From Gremmenia infestans (taxonomy: Eukaryota > Ascomycota > Leotiomycetes > Helotiales > Hamatocanthoscyphaceae): a stretch of 64,000 bases of DNA. The DNA lies in the NCBI GenBank assembly GCA_032629725.1, contig JAFEVB010000005.1, forward strand, positions 1,178,001 to 1,242,000, given 5' to 3'. The notes below the pieces were generated by a model, which saw nothing but the letters and a program-made list of their open reading frames with translations, searched no databases and was not told the DNA's origin. The position numbers and the translations under genes were made by a program. Of the stretch, positions 23,900-35,053 are shown one piece after another (positions within the stretch are counted from its first letter, which is position 1; each line of letters opens with the position of its first letter).

Positions 23900-24350
23900 A
23901 GTGAAAGTTGAGGTTACTAAGATTGTTTCAATGTATCTTGGGGATCAAATGAAGCTTACCAGAGCTTTAGATATGCTCTATATATATACAGAACTGGCCC
24001 CACAAGAGTCAACTAGATATCGGAATCCGATCTACTCCACAACGCTAAAAGTATCGGATACGGAATAGATGGAATTTAGGCCGCCGGGACGGGATATAAG
24101 GCTGCGAGCTAAAAGCGGACCAGAATATGGAGTTAACACGGGCTTTTTGACTCGGACTTTTAGAAACAAGGACGCCAGATATTATAATGATATATATGCA
24201 TCTAGTGTACAGCAATAAACGTCGGCCTAAAGTTGCGTTGTACAAGAAGTTGAAACTTTGCCTGGGGTTGGTATAAGTCCCAAAACCTCGGAATTAGGAT
24301 ATAAACTCTTCGACCACGGCGCGAGCCTTTGCGACACACGTATATTGATC
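23900..24350. other. Intergenic spacer
   Basis: About 450 bp between the SDR start and the end of the EBP-like gene. It is probably the SDR promoter; no gene is seen. Confidence 0.4.
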
Positions 24351-25273
24351 CTATTTTCTTTTCTTTTCACCTTCCTGACTTGTATCCAAACCTCCTTTCG
24401 TAATACTGAACGTGGTGTGGCCCTCCTGACCAAGAGCCATAATCCCATCGCGAAACCTAAACGCATTGCCCATATCCTGGAACGCAACCCACAACGCATA
24501 GAGCGGCACAAATACCCAGATCATATTGAAGAATACCAGATACACCCACATAAACATAAAGTTGCTCCCATCAAGGTTCAAGTTCCCAGTCAACCATTCG
24601 GGCGCAAAGGTCATGAATCCTATAGCACACGAATTAGCAAACTCTTCATCGGCCTGCCTGAACGAGAATAGAACTTACCTCCATAGATCTCTCCCGTAGC
24701 CAGTACAACCATCCAAAAGCTAACCCGCCAATCCCTCTTCGCAATGCCATAACAGATCCACGCCGCCAGCGGCCCCGCCAAAAGCACCGTCAAAAGCTCC
24801 AAACTAATAACGGTTATATCTGCTTGTGCCCACCTCCTATCCGCCTGCGCATAGACCATCCACAGCTTCGTAGCCCAATTATCGCCATACGCCGCGCCAA
24901 ACACCCGATCACTGCGCCCCAGGAAGTTCGTTATGAGCGCGGGGTGTTGTGTTGCAGGGTCGAAGGCCGCGGAGGTGAAGAAGCAGTTGTAGAGGAAGGA
25001 CCCTTCGAAGATGGTGTGGATGAGGAAGTCGAAGGCGTGCCAGATGAAGAGGACGCGAAAACGTGGGGCGGTGGAGGGCGCGAGGACTCGGAGGGATACT
25101 GCGTAGGAGGTTCCTAGGATGAGGAGGACGGCGAGGAGGGAGGTGATGGTTGTGCTGTCGAGATGATCCATTATTGAGCCTGTCGCTGCGGGTTTCGTGA
25201 TGGCTTCAGCGGCTGCAATTGGCATGCCGAGAAGGCCACTGATGAGGAGTGACAGAGACATTGTAGAATACAT
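24351..25273 (-). CDS. EXPERA-domain (EBP/sterol isomerase family) membrane protein
   Basis: Two exons are inferred, 25273-24679 and 24619-24351 (intron with GTAAGT donor and CTATAG acceptor), giving 287 residues; starting at 25261 (MSLSLL) would give 283. Several membrane helices are visible: LLAVLLILGTSYAVSL; a helix with HAFDFLIHTIFEGSFLYN; VISLELLTVLLAGPLAAWICY; and, across the splice, FWMVVLATGEIYGGFMTFAPEW; then MFMWVYLVFFNMIWVFVPLY. The His-x3-Glu in the second matches the active-site pair of EBP 8,7-sterol isomerases (PF05241, EXPERA). The C-terminal tail is Lys-rich (GEKKRK), compatible with ER residence. Fungal ergosterol synthesis normally uses the unrelated ERG2, so a role in another steroid or terpenoid reaction, or lipid binding, is possible. 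Confidence 0.82.
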
Positions 25274-27214
25274 GATCTTGGAGCTTGACTGTAAAGCTGT
25301 TGTGATTATAATCGGACCATTGCTGATGTTTCCATTAATATCGTGGTTTGAACTTTAGTATATTATTTTTAGCGTTCGCTACCCCGGATTTGGCGGCAGC
25401 TGTCATGCTGGGCTGGGCTGGTCTGGGCTACCGTTTACCGAGATACCCTTGAAAATAGGGGTTCTGCCCCTGAAAGTTAGACACAACTCAGCAAACTGCC
25501 GATTTCAAATATTGCATCCCCACGAGACATAATGCAAGTGTAGAATGTCGTGTGCATATAATATATCTGCATCAAAGGACTTTTACAATCGCAGCAAATA
25601 TACGTCATTGCGTTGGTTCGGACCGCCAAGCTAATGCCTCTTCCGCTCTGTCACATTTGACTAACAGCAAAAACAAGCTCGAAGCACAAAGGTAGAACGC
25701 TCAGAGTGACCTTTTAACTCCAGAAGGAAGAGTAGATTGGAGAATGGTACGACGTCGTGTTCTATTCTCACAGAAAGCAATCGGCTAAGCTTAAGTTACA
25801 AAATAAAGAAGTTAAGTGTCTGAATATGTTAAATTGCGTCATTGTACTCGAGTATGTTCACTTTACGTCTGGGTGTTCTTGCTTAAAAGCATTGCACAAG
25901 ACTATCTAATCATGCAACTTGTATCTTCGTAGTTTTGGAGTATCCTCATTACAGGTTTCAGCAATCTGCCCAACATGTTCACTACCACTATTCTTCACCA
26001 CTATCGCCTGGCTGATAGGGGCACATTCATAAGATACAGGTTTGTGAATCAACAAAATGTGCCTAGTTAGCTCCCCCTTTTCTAGATAATGCACATTGCA
26101 AATCTGCCTCTTACCATCTAGACTGAAAGTTTTCATCTGAAGCGCATCCGTACCACCAAATGCATCTGCTGCATGCCCTTCTCTCGATTGCGTTACCTCC
26201 CAGTCTTCCATAGAAACGAAACACCTAGCATCTCTCGAAACTATAGCGTCGTCATCTACCGACACTCGCTCAACTTCTAAAACATATCTGGCGTCGGAAA
26301 TTGCCAAGGGCGCTCGGCTGCAAATTAACAAGGCTTCTGAGCAGAATAGCATGGCGTCCGTCTGATGTGTTCTGTGATAGAGAGGCTAGCACAGCGTTGA
26401 AGAACCGTATGATATCATCCTTCTCACGTGGTAGACAATCATTCCCCTGTTCCGGCTGCTTCGAGCCATGGCAAAAGATACGCTGTTGTACTAGGTCGTC
26501 AGGTAACCATCTGGAGAGCTGAGCTGAAGTCGTTACTAGATTGCTTAGAATACCCATTTGGTAAGCTTAAGAAGTAGTATTGTTCGTCAGGTTTAAATTG
26601 ATAATACGAGATTGTTGTCTTGGATGAAGACGACAACATACAGCGACGAGCTATATACTTTCTCGGGCCCTCTTACAAGCACATCAAACAGTTTATAGGC
26701 ATCTGAATAATCTATTATAGGAGGAATTCAACTAGTGCCATTGTGACTTTTATAAAGTTTGTTTCTGGCGAACTTCTACACTCTAACATGGAGCTTTGCG
26801 CTTTACCTAGGGACTCTTATATCCGACGCCTCTTCCCTCCCTCCGCTCGTATTCATGGACGGGAGCTAACTTCACCTGTCCTAGTAGGTTGGGAGCTACC
26901 TGCCTGCTAGCCGAAGGAGATCACTAACCTCCAACCGTATATTCGTATTTATACTCTACATCAAGTACAGCGGAATTATCGGAGTATGGCAGCAAAGCCA
27001 CCAGAGCTGTGCCGATAGAGATTCTAGAGAGGTAACTTGAGTGAGATATGTATATATATATATATATTAAAGCCTAAAATCCCCTGAGGTTATTTGATTC
27101 ATCAATACAAGTTTCTATTACGCTTTTCTTATCTTCGTATATAATATAGCTGCGGAGTGTCGGGTCTCAAGACATCGCTTTACCCCTCTACTACAATACC
27201 AGCTGCAGAAGATC
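25274..27214. other. Intergenic region with an uncertain open stretch
   Basis: About 1.9 kb. It contains a possible broken hypothetical gene at 25906-26557 (minus; separate entry) and a (TA)n run at about 27050-27066. Nothing else is recognisable. Confidence 0.4.
25906..26557 (-). pseudogene. Hypothetical protein, possibly frameshifted
   Basis: Two overlapping minus-strand reading frames together resemble one protein. The first opens at an ATG at 26557 (MGILSNLVTTSAQLSRWLPD...) and runs to 26270. The second, in another frame, runs from about 26352 to 25906 (...DARYVLEVERVSVDDDAIV..., SLDGKRQICNVHYLEKGELT). No good intron donor lies in the overlap, so either a frameshift broke the gene or one frame is noncoding. 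I recognise no family. Amino-acid composition is protein-like in both parts, but evidence is weak. Confidence 0.25.
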
Positions 27215-28601
27215 GTGTCACTCACCGAGGTCCAAGCCTCGAATTCGAAAATCGCATCCCATTTTCCTCCCGGACTTGTCGCTGTCTTCGTCGGTGCTAC
27301 CAGCGGCATTGGGTTCGTCATGTCCTCTCCTTGTATCATGGTTCTTCAAGAGCTGATCTGAGCCGAGCTGGGTCAACCAGAGCTGTTTTGATGGCCAAAC
27401 TCCTCAAATCTATCATGACTCTTGAGACTTTCCCATTTTCCAGACACTCTACTAACACTTCCCAGCGAGACGTCACTGAAGCAATTCGCGAAGCACTGCT
27501 CTGCACCACGGATCTACTTTGTTGGCCGGTCACAGGAAGCCGGGGATCGCATTCCAGCGGAATTAGACAGCTTGAATGGAAAGGGACAATACACGTTTAG
27601 CAAAGCGGACGTGAGCTTAATTCGAGTAGTGGATGATGTGTGTCAGGATATCAAGAGCAAAGAAAAGGCCATCAACCTTCTAGTCATGAGCCAAGGAACT
27701 TTCGTACTCGGCACTGGTAAGTCAAGCCAAGTTTTGTACAGTTTACCTCACATGCATCCGCTCGGCCTCTCCATGATATCAACATACGTTGAACCCAGCT
27801 ACAAACGCTACGCTAATGACCTATACAACAGAAACAACAGAAAGTCTCCACATGGCCATGCCCCTAGCCTACTACTCCCGCAACAAATCCATCCTCAAAC
27901 TCCTCCCACTCCTCCACCAAGCCCCCGCTCTCCGCTGCGTAATCTTCGTCCTAGGCGCCGGCTACGAAGGGCCGATTTCCTCGCACGACTTCCAGAACCG
28001 CACGATCCCCATCCGCCATTCGCGCGGGCACATGGACTCCATGGCCACGCTGTCCCTCGAAGCCATCGCCGCCACCGCCCCAGACGTGTCGTTCGTTTAA
28101 CGGCTATCCGGGCCTCGTGGACTCGGGATTGCTGAGGGGGACGGAGGGACCGCTGATGTTCGCTGTGAGGATTGCGTTTCGCGTCATGGTGCCCTTCATG
28201 GCCATTCCGAATCTGGAGGTTGGCGAGCGCTTTGCTTTCCCGGCTACCAGTGCTAAGTATCCGTCGAGTGAGGGAGAGGATGAGGCGTGCCGATTGCGGA
28301 TGGGGTTGAGGTCGCGAGGGGAACGACGGGGGAGCTGGGGAGTGGGGTTTATTCGCTGGATCAGACGGGAGAGAGTTTGGGGCCGGCGGTTGAGGCGGTT
28401 CTGGCGAAGCTGAGGGCCGAAGGGATGGTGGAGAAGGTGTGGGGTCATCTTGAGGGGGAATTCAAGGAGGTTTACGGGAGTTGTAGCGGTTTAGATAGTA
28501 TGTTATTTGTTCGGGCAGATCTAGGCTCGGGTGTGTTTTTGAGGTGTTGTCTTCTTATGCTAGGCTTCTTCTTGGGTTTGCTATTGGGGAGAAATTTGTA
28601 A
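27215..28601 (+). pseudogene. Decayed short-chain dehydrogenase/reductase pseudogene
   Basis: A recognisable fungal NAD(P)-binding oxidoreductase. Exon 1 (27215-27312) encodes ...FPPGLVAVFVGATSGIG (glycine motif). Exon 2 (27466-27716) encodes ETSLKQFAKHC...IYFVGRSQEAGDRI and ...INLLVMSQGTFVLGT. Exon 3 starts at 27832 with TETTESLHMAMPLAYYSRN. Both joins keep frame. It is broken in three ways. The expected start codon reads ATC at 27212. A frameshift/TAA lies at 28098-28100, after DVSFV; the frame continues as NGYPGLVDSGLLRGTEG. A second frameshift near 28285 moves to VPIADGVEVARGTTGELGSG. After both shifts the protein-level match stays good to about 28480, so decay looks recent. The intron 1 donor is GTTCGT, weak but also inferred in the transhydrogenase gene here. 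Confidence 0.8.
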
Positions 28602-29460
28602 CTATTAGTAGCAACAGCCGTATTTCAGGTGGGGGGGGATGTTCATTAGTTATATGTGTTATGGAATTAGTTATTCAAGAATATGCTTTTCGGTATCGAT
28701 TTAAGGGCGAGGGAACAGGTTTTATCAAGGTGATCATATGGCATGAGAATGTTTGCCATCAGATCCTCATCGTGTAAGCTAGGTTTTATACTTGTCCACA
28801 GAGCGAACTCCGGAGTAATAACAGCGCGTACGTATATGTAGATGGCAATTTCTGGTTCGTGCTCAAGGCGATTTGGTTGATGGACGTGCTGTTAGGTTGT
28901 TAGGAAAATGAACGGTTGTTGGAAAAGTTAGCTGAGCAGGTGTTGTTGTGCGGCTTTGAAATGTAATGTGCTCGTGCTTGAAATGTTACTTTCTCTTGCT
29001 ATTTTTATTGCAAGGACCTAGGTAGTCTGCCAGGACTGGCTGCTTTCGTGAAGTTAAAAGTTAAAATCATCCGGGGACAGTCCAGGCTGCGCGGCTCAGA
29101 TAACCACCACATTTGAAGGCAGGAAGGCAGAAACACAACAAGCTTTTGCTGTCGGGTGTTGAAAGACGCGAACCGCGGAAGGTGCTAGATTGTATTATTT
29201 GGACTCCTGTTACAACATCAAAAAGTCACAAGTGTCACAGAAACAGGTCATGTGTAGGGATGCAACGTCTGTATTTGCAATGTTATCAGGGTATTGTACC
29301 ACTATGTATCTCCATCCCCAGTATTCCAGTCCATGCCACCCATCCCATACGCCGATGCGAAAGATCTCAAACAAGCATCCGAGGAGTCATGTCGAAAGTG
29401 AACCGAGAAGGTATCAGCCTAGTGCTTGAATGCCTCTGTCGTCACAGAATAGTCAGTCTC
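28602..29460. other. Intergenic spacer
   Basis: About 860 bp with no coding region seen. It lies between the SDR pseudogene and the 3' end of grg-1. Confidence 0.45.
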
Positions 29461-29854
29461 TTAGTTCTTGGCAGACTCTGCAAAACAAAGGGTAAGCAGG
29501 ATGCTGGGAGCAGCGCGAGAGGAGTGTAGACTAACCCTTGTGGACCTCAGCCTTGGTGTCGTGGGACTTCTGGTCGAACTTGTCTCCAACAGAGTCCTTG
29601 GCAGCGGTAGCGCGGGTACCGAGGGATGCGTCAGATGACTTGGCGGTCTCCTTGTTGGCCTCGTGAGATGCCTTGGATCCAGCACCTTGGATGGACTCGG
29701 AGACGTAGTTGACTCCGTCCTGAGGAGCATGTTAGTTTTTGGAAGAAGATTGATGCCAGAGGCATGCCAGAGGCAAGCCAGAGGCAAAATGCTGGCTATC
29801 GGATCTTAAGATAGGAGAGAAGCTTACCTTGATGGTTTGGGTGATGTCAGACAT
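29461..29854 (-). CDS. grg-1: Glucose-repressible protein GRG-1/CCG-1
   Basis: Small hydrophilic protein homologous to Neurospora grg-1/ccg-1, a clock-controlled, glucose-repressed and stress-induced gene of unknown biochemical role. Three exons are inferred on the minus strand: 29854-29828 (MSDITQTIK), 29719-29536 and 29477-29461, giving 75 residues. The family signature is clear: DGVNYVSESIQGAGSKASHE, ANKETAKSSDASLGTRATAA, KDSVGDKFDQKSHDTKAEVHK. The last intron (29535-29478; donor GTTAGT, acceptor TTTTGCAG) changes the end from HKG-stop to HKESAKN-stop; without splicing a stop follows directly. The ORF is easily missed because of its length. Strong expression under carbon starvation is expected from the family, not seen here. 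Confidence 0.93.
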
Positions 29855-31269
29855 GTTGATTGATTGAAAGTTGATTGGTTTGTTGGTGTGTGTTTGGTAT
29901 GTTTGTTTGTTTGAGGTTGATGTTGATGATGGAAAAAGATGGTTGACGATGGAGGGGAAGGTCCCTTAAGTACTCCTCCTAGCTCTCTGGATTAAGGACG
30001 ATGCTTGAATTTACGTCATCGGCCGATTAATGGCGCATGCACAGTCAATCAAACGCCATTCACCTAAGGGTAGTCGATGGCCAGGCGTTCGTTCTTTCTT
30101 CCTTCTAGACACGGTTACTCAAAGGAGACAGCCCCTTTGAGCTACGTCAGCGGGGTCGACGGAAACGGGCCGCTAATTGGCTACTCTAGCGAGTGCCCCT
30201 CCAAGCTCTCGACGTCATACCCCTCAATTGCCACAAACAACAAGGCACTAAGCTGAATGCGGCTATAAGCATCATGGAATTGTTGGTTTGGCTGTGGCTG
30301 ATGCCAAGTTTTGCACCACTGTTCGTATGCCTTTCCACGATGGCTGGTATGGGCAAATTGGACCCAAGTAATAGCGGCATCGGTGACGGAAGCAAACCCC
30401 GGTATGTTTTCCGCGTGGACTGAATGATGTTACCTTGAAGTCTTCTGTTGATTGGAAGGAGGTGAGAAATGGGGATCGGGATGTCTCTTTAGTCTCAAGG
30501 AGAGAAGACTCCGGGACTCACTACTAGGAGTACTTCGGGATGTTGGTATACCGTATCGTATCACTCTCCCCCTGCCTCAGATCTCTTCACATGACAAGAA
30601 AATGATTCGTAAGTACTGTAAACTTCCTACCTTCATTGCGCAACCCCGCATGCCTGCCTAAGCTAAGTAAGTACATACCTACCTCCTACTTATGCAAGCT
30701 GCACATGAACCAGGAATTTGATTTCCGATTTTCACTTTCCGATCGATCTTTTCTTTGAGCCATTGATCCTTGTACTCCGTAAGGTAGGTATGGTATGGTA
30801 TGGTATGGTATGGTATGCTTGCCTTGCGTACTTTGCCGCTGCACTCTACTCCCTTGTGATCTCAACCTGCATGTCCGCGAACGGATGGGCTGGCCCAGAT
30901 GCTTTAGTTTGGAGTGCTACTGTATGCCATGCCATGCCGTGCCGTGGCTGCTTCTTTTGGTGGGGGCCGGGAATCTCAACATCTTTTAGCCGGTGTGCGG
31001 TCACGATCATGGGACTGCATCACTGCACGGGAAAAACAATCAAGTGATTTTGCTATACATGTGTAAGTATTTCAATTGTAGTTGTATATGGAGGAGCGGA
31101 TTGTACTTGTACAACAAGAGTGAGATCTTCTTCTTATGGCCCAGCGCCATTTATAGTCCATCCTGAACTCCAGTACTCCAATGCAATATTTTTGTACAGT
31201 CCAGGAAGTATATCCTCCAATTCTTAGAGGTGAGTTTTCAAAGCAGTCTTTCGCTTCGGGGTTGCAGCG
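29855..31269. other. Intergenic region with grg-1 promoter
   Basis: About 1.4 kb. The proximal part is the grg-1 promoter. A pentanucleotide run (ggtat, about five copies) lies at 30788-30818, just after a tactccgta copy at 30773-30781. No gene is seen. Confidence 0.45.
30788..30818. repeat. (GGTAT)n pentanucleotide microsatellite
   Basis: About five tandem units of ggtat/tatgg are read directly from the sequence, in intergenic DNA. Confidence 0.85.
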
Positions 31270-32384
31270 TCAAAGCCTCAGAATCTCCCCGCCTTGTTTG
31301 ATGCCCCCTCTGAACAAGTCTTCAATGACTTTCCCACCAAGTACTGTCTCTTTCACAATACCCTCCACGTGTTTAGTCTCAACTCTGCCATACCAAATCC
31401 CACAACCTGCCAATGGGTTTTCTTTCCCATCTGCCATTCTCATGCCCGGTGGAATGTACAGAATAACGTTCCCAGCAAACTTATGCCCCCCAATATGACT
31501 TATCAGCCCAACCCTCGCAGTCTCCCCAGGCTGTCTAACCTCTTCTTCCTCCCTCAGCTCCTTCCTCTCCTTTTCCTCCCTAGGACCCTTGACCACCACC
31601 GGCCCGTTCCGTATGCCTATATCCTGCTTCTCCAACAGCCTCTCGAAATCCTGTTTCAGAACTGGACCAATTACCCCGCATCTTGCATCCCGCCCTCCGT
31701 GACCACATATGAGGACCAAGACATCCTTCACGTCTTGCACTCCGTATAGCATCGCCTTGGCTTCTTCCTTCCTTAGCAACCTGTCCTTGTGTATTGGCGA
31801 GAGGTTATCGTGTGCAATGTTGAGCTTCGTAGGTAGCAGATATCCCTGGACTAATGCTTGAACGGCGTCGAAGGATACTCGAGGTAGGAAGGGGACGTAT
31901 TTGAAAGATGGGAAGAGGTATGCGGATGAATTTTGAATCTCTTCTCTCCCGGGCACTGTTGAGGGAAACGAGGAGTTTGTAACAGAAATGTTATGGTACG
32001 GCTAATGACTGTTTAGTAAACCATCTTCCTCTGAAACATAGCTGGGCATACATCAGCATACGTCCCTCCTCGCCCGACCAACTCCTTTAGATCCGCAGCC
32101 AAGTTATCTCCCGAATTCTCCTCTTCGATTTTACTCGACCAATCTTCCTGGCCTGTACAGATCAGCACTTGCTCCGTGTATGGCGCCATCGTGCCATTGA
32201 GGGCTGTCTTGTAATCGATAGGCAGCCCGGGAGGCAGTTCGGGCATCGCAGAACAGGTACATGTTGGGTTCGGACATGTTGGGGTAGTAGGGAAGGGTGG
32301 CGGTTTAGGAGGGATTGCGTAGTGACGACGAGGACGAGGGACTCGCAGACGCCATGTTGACCGGGCTATGGGTCGTAAGGACAT
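31270..32384 (-). CDS. AIM32: AIM32-like mitochondrial Suc/Fer (thioredoxin-like ferredoxin) protein
   Basis: Two exons are inferred, 32384-32052 and 32001-31270 (intron donor GTATGC, acceptor CATTAG), 354 residues. The join gives YADPYHNISVTNSSFP, matching the family. The N-terminus (MSLRPIARSTWRLRVPRPRR) is Arg-rich without acidic residues, a typical mitochondrial targeting sequence. Hallmarks of the Suc/Fer-like (PF06999) fold are CGHGGRDARCGVIGP, with two cysteines, and the C-terminal HIGGHKFAGNVI, whose histidines help bind a [2Fe-2S] cluster in this family. Yeast Aim32 acts in mitochondrial redox quality control and import. The gene is divergent from the MTQ1-like gene with only 167 bp between start codons. 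Confidence 0.9.
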
Positions 32385-32551
32385 AAGGAGAAATGACGGG
32401 AGAAGATAGTTGAGCTCAGGGTGGGTTGTGAAGCTTTCCGTATCTTATCAGATATGATGTCTTGGCATTTCGTGCCTCTCCCGGCTGCCGTACATGCAGG
32501 AAAAGGAGGCGAGACATATATCACACATGCTCCTTTAGTCATCGGGCAGTC
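32385..32551. promoter_or_regulatory. Bidirectional promoter AIM32/MTQ1
   Basis: Only 167 bp separate the ATG codons of two divergent genes, both inferred to act in mitochondria, so core promoters must overlap. No individual box is obvious. Confidence 0.6.
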
Positions 32552-33694
32552 ATGCCTCGACTTCCTCATTCACTCTTGTTGAAAGCTTACAATATCTCTC
32601 CCCTCTTACCGTTAGTACTGCAAGGCACCAGAAGTCTTCCGTCTGCTGTCAATGAGCTCCGTTGGCTACGAGAACATGTTGTCAAAACAAACAAACCCAC
32701 CCCAGCGACACAGAAAAAACTTTTGAGGCTCTGTAAGCGACGTTCTTATAGCGAGCCTTTGCAATATATTCTTGGCTCCCAACCTTTTGGAGAGCTGGAT
32801 ATCAAGTGCCGGCCGGGAGTTCTCATTGCAAGGTTGGTTTCAATGTTCTATCTCACGTGACCATCTAACTTTTCCAGACCAGAACCTGAAGCATACACGA
32901 CATACCTGGCGAAGAATCTGTTTAAGGGATCAAAGGGTGATCGCAGCTTTGAGTTCGATGAAAGAAAACCACTTCGCATCCTGGACTTATGCTCTGGAAC
33001 CGGTTGCATATCCCTCCTTCTACACTCCCTCCTCGTCAAAAGGTTTCCAGGCGTCCAAATAAACGGATGGGACATCTCCCCTAATGCCGTATCTCTCGCG
33101 GTAGAAAACCTAAAGAGAAACATCTCGAAAGGACATCTAAAAATCCAACCCAGTCAAAAGCCACCGCCCATCCAATTCGACCAAGTCGATATCTTCTCGC
33201 GCTTCAATCGTGGACAGAAGAAACAGCTGCAGTGCGACATTATCATTTGCAACCCGCCTTACATCTCACAAAAAGCCTTTAAGCAAGACACGAGTCGCTC
33301 TGTGCAGAAATGGGAACCAAGACTAGCTTTGGTGCCAGAAGTAGAAGTCGAGGTCTATGATGGCGTCAAGGCGGAAGATGTCTTTTACCGCCGACTCGTC
33401 GACCTCCATACGCGCTTTGCTCGTTCTAAACTACTGGTTATGGAAGTCGGGGATGATGCGCAGGCACTTCGGGTTGCGACGATGGCGTTGCAGAATGAGT
33501 TGCCGAGTCGTAGGGATACGGTTGAGATTTGGAGGGATGAGCCGGAGTTGAGGAATGGGCTGGAGGGGAATGGGAGGGTGGTGGTGGGTGGGCGGGTTGT
33601 GGGTATCAAGGGGATGGGAAAAATGAGAGCTGTTGTTGTAAAATCACCCGATTATGTGTGGTCGAAGGACGGGGTTGGGCAGGCTTCACGGTAA
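32552..33694 (+). CDS. MTQ1: HemK/PrmC-type glutamine methyltransferase (MTQ1-like)
   Basis: S-adenosylmethionine-dependent N5-glutamine methyltransferase that in this family methylates the GGQ glutamine of the mitochondrial release factor. Two exons, 32552-32832 and 32878-33694 (45-nt intron, donor GTTGGT), give 365 residues. The join yields VLIARPEPEAYTTYLA; this RPETE-like block precedes the SAM site in PrmC proteins. Motif I is ILDLCSGTGCISLLL (about residues 127-141), and the substrate motif NPPYIS starts at about residue 219. The N-terminal part (PLQYILGSQPFGELDIKC) is the expected helical domain. The C-terminal half is somewhat longer than bacterial PrmC, with a basic, glycine-rich stretch. 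The divergent partner AIM32 is also mitochondrial. Confidence 0.92.
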
Positions 33695-33951
33695 TAAGGC
33701 TTTATCCACACTCCTGCCACGATTGTGATGGTATTTATAACCCCGGCCAGGTCCTTTCAAAGTTCAAAGTCTTTGAAAAGGCGATGTGATATCCACAACA
33801 TCACATTTCATTCCCCGCCTCCACAACACCAGCCACCACATCACATCATATCACATCAGCCTCTACCAACATTTATATACTCCCTAACTCACCCTCGCAG
33901 CACCTCTCCCCATCACCAGCCAACCCCACCCAACAACATCCATCCACCACC

Positions 33952-34461
33952 ATGCACATCCCACTCCCACTCCCACTCCCCATCCCCACCATCTTCCTCT
34001 CCATCCTCTCCCTCACCCTCGCCTTCCCCCACCACGCCGTCCACGATGCCCTCACCAACACCCAGCACACCTACCAACACAAACACCACACCTCCCACCT
34101 CCACGCCCCCTTCGGTCCCAGCCCCCCCGCCAAAACCGACAACGAAAACGAAAACCCGCACCTCCCAAACCTAAATCCATCCCTCGCAAACGTAAACGCA
34201 ATAAGCACAGCAGGAAACGAAAACGAAGAGGCGAATATCCTGCTGCATTTACTAGAAGCTTGTCGATTGAGACATGAACATCTTGCTTTAATGGAACGGG
34301 AACGAGAACGGGCACGGGAAAGCGAACGGGTTGAGATTCTGGATACGCTGGGGGAGGAAGAGGATGAGGATGTGGATGTGGAGAATATGACGACTGCGGA
34401 GGGCAAAGAGAAGGAGAGTGGGAAAGGGAAACGGATTAAGGATTTTTTTCATGTTAGTTGA
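33952..34461 (+). CDS. Small secreted His-rich hypothetical protein A
   Basis: Single exon, 169 residues, no recognised family. The signal peptide is clear (MHIPLPLPLPIPTIFLSILSL, then TLAFP). Behind it comes a histidine-rich region (HHAVHDAL, TYQHKHHTSHLHAP), a Pro/Asn linker, a helical Glu/Arg segment (ERERERARESER), an acidic run (GEEEDEDVDVE) and a basic tail ending GKRIKDFFHVS. The leader is C/A-rich with the ATG in ccaccaccATG context. It stands in tandem with a similar gene at 35054. The layout suggests a secreted, possibly metal-binding or proteolytically processed protein; this is inference. Confidence 0.6.
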   Translation: MHIPLPLPLPIPTIFLSILSLTLAFPHHAVHDALTNTQHTYQHKHHTSHLHAPFGPSPPAKTDNENENPHLPNLNPSLANVNAISTAGNENEEANILLHLLEACRLRHEHLALMERERERARESERVEILDTLGEEEDEDVDVENMTTAEGKEKESGKGKRIKDFFHVS

Positions 34462-35053
34462 TTTTTTTATACCGTGGGGATTGATTGATGAGAGACAGGA
34501 TGTTTGAAAGATCAGACTGATTAGTGTGGCGATAGTTTCTCTTTGGTTTTGGAACGCCAACGACGCCTGCGTCTACTTACTAGGCATCTTCTTATCCCTC
34601 GACGTTTAGCCTTGCTCAGCTTTCGGTTTGGATGGGATGGAGTAGGCGGCGTAATCATGATCTTTATTGGTTATTTCTCGTTGAATGAATGCATGATCAC
34701 GGCAATATGATTATGATATTCTGGAAGCTTTTTTCTTGTTTAATATACACTATGCACGACGTATCATGTTTCAAGTTTCGAGAGTTTCTGCGACACATTC
34801 CACAAATCCATGCTTGGCTCATTCGCAATCCTCACCTAGGAATGTGAATACAAATATCGAAGCAACCAATCTTCCCTTCTTCTTTTATACTCCTCTTGTT
34901 TCATTCCAAATCCTCCCTTGAGGTCAGTCAACAGAAGTCCGAACCTCCACTCACTCCTAGTTCCAAATATTAAAGAATATCTATAAATTTTTTTCTTCTT
35001 CACTCCTTTTCAATCGCAACCTTGCAAACACAATCCAAACCTACACCCACACA
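34462..35053. other. Spacer between the two secreted-protein genes
   Basis: About 590 bp, T-rich, with no gene. It holds the terminator of protein A and the promoter and leader of protein B. Confidence 0.5.

Noticed and set aside
23141..25273. SDR plus EBP-like genes as a biosynthetic cluster
   Set aside because: No core synthase, P450 or transporter nearby; two adjacent enzymes are not enough.
33913..34161. Gly/Val-rich minus-strand frames opposite the secreted protein
   Set aside because: Low-complexity image of the Pro/His-rich plus-strand gene, which has a proper ATG and signal peptide.
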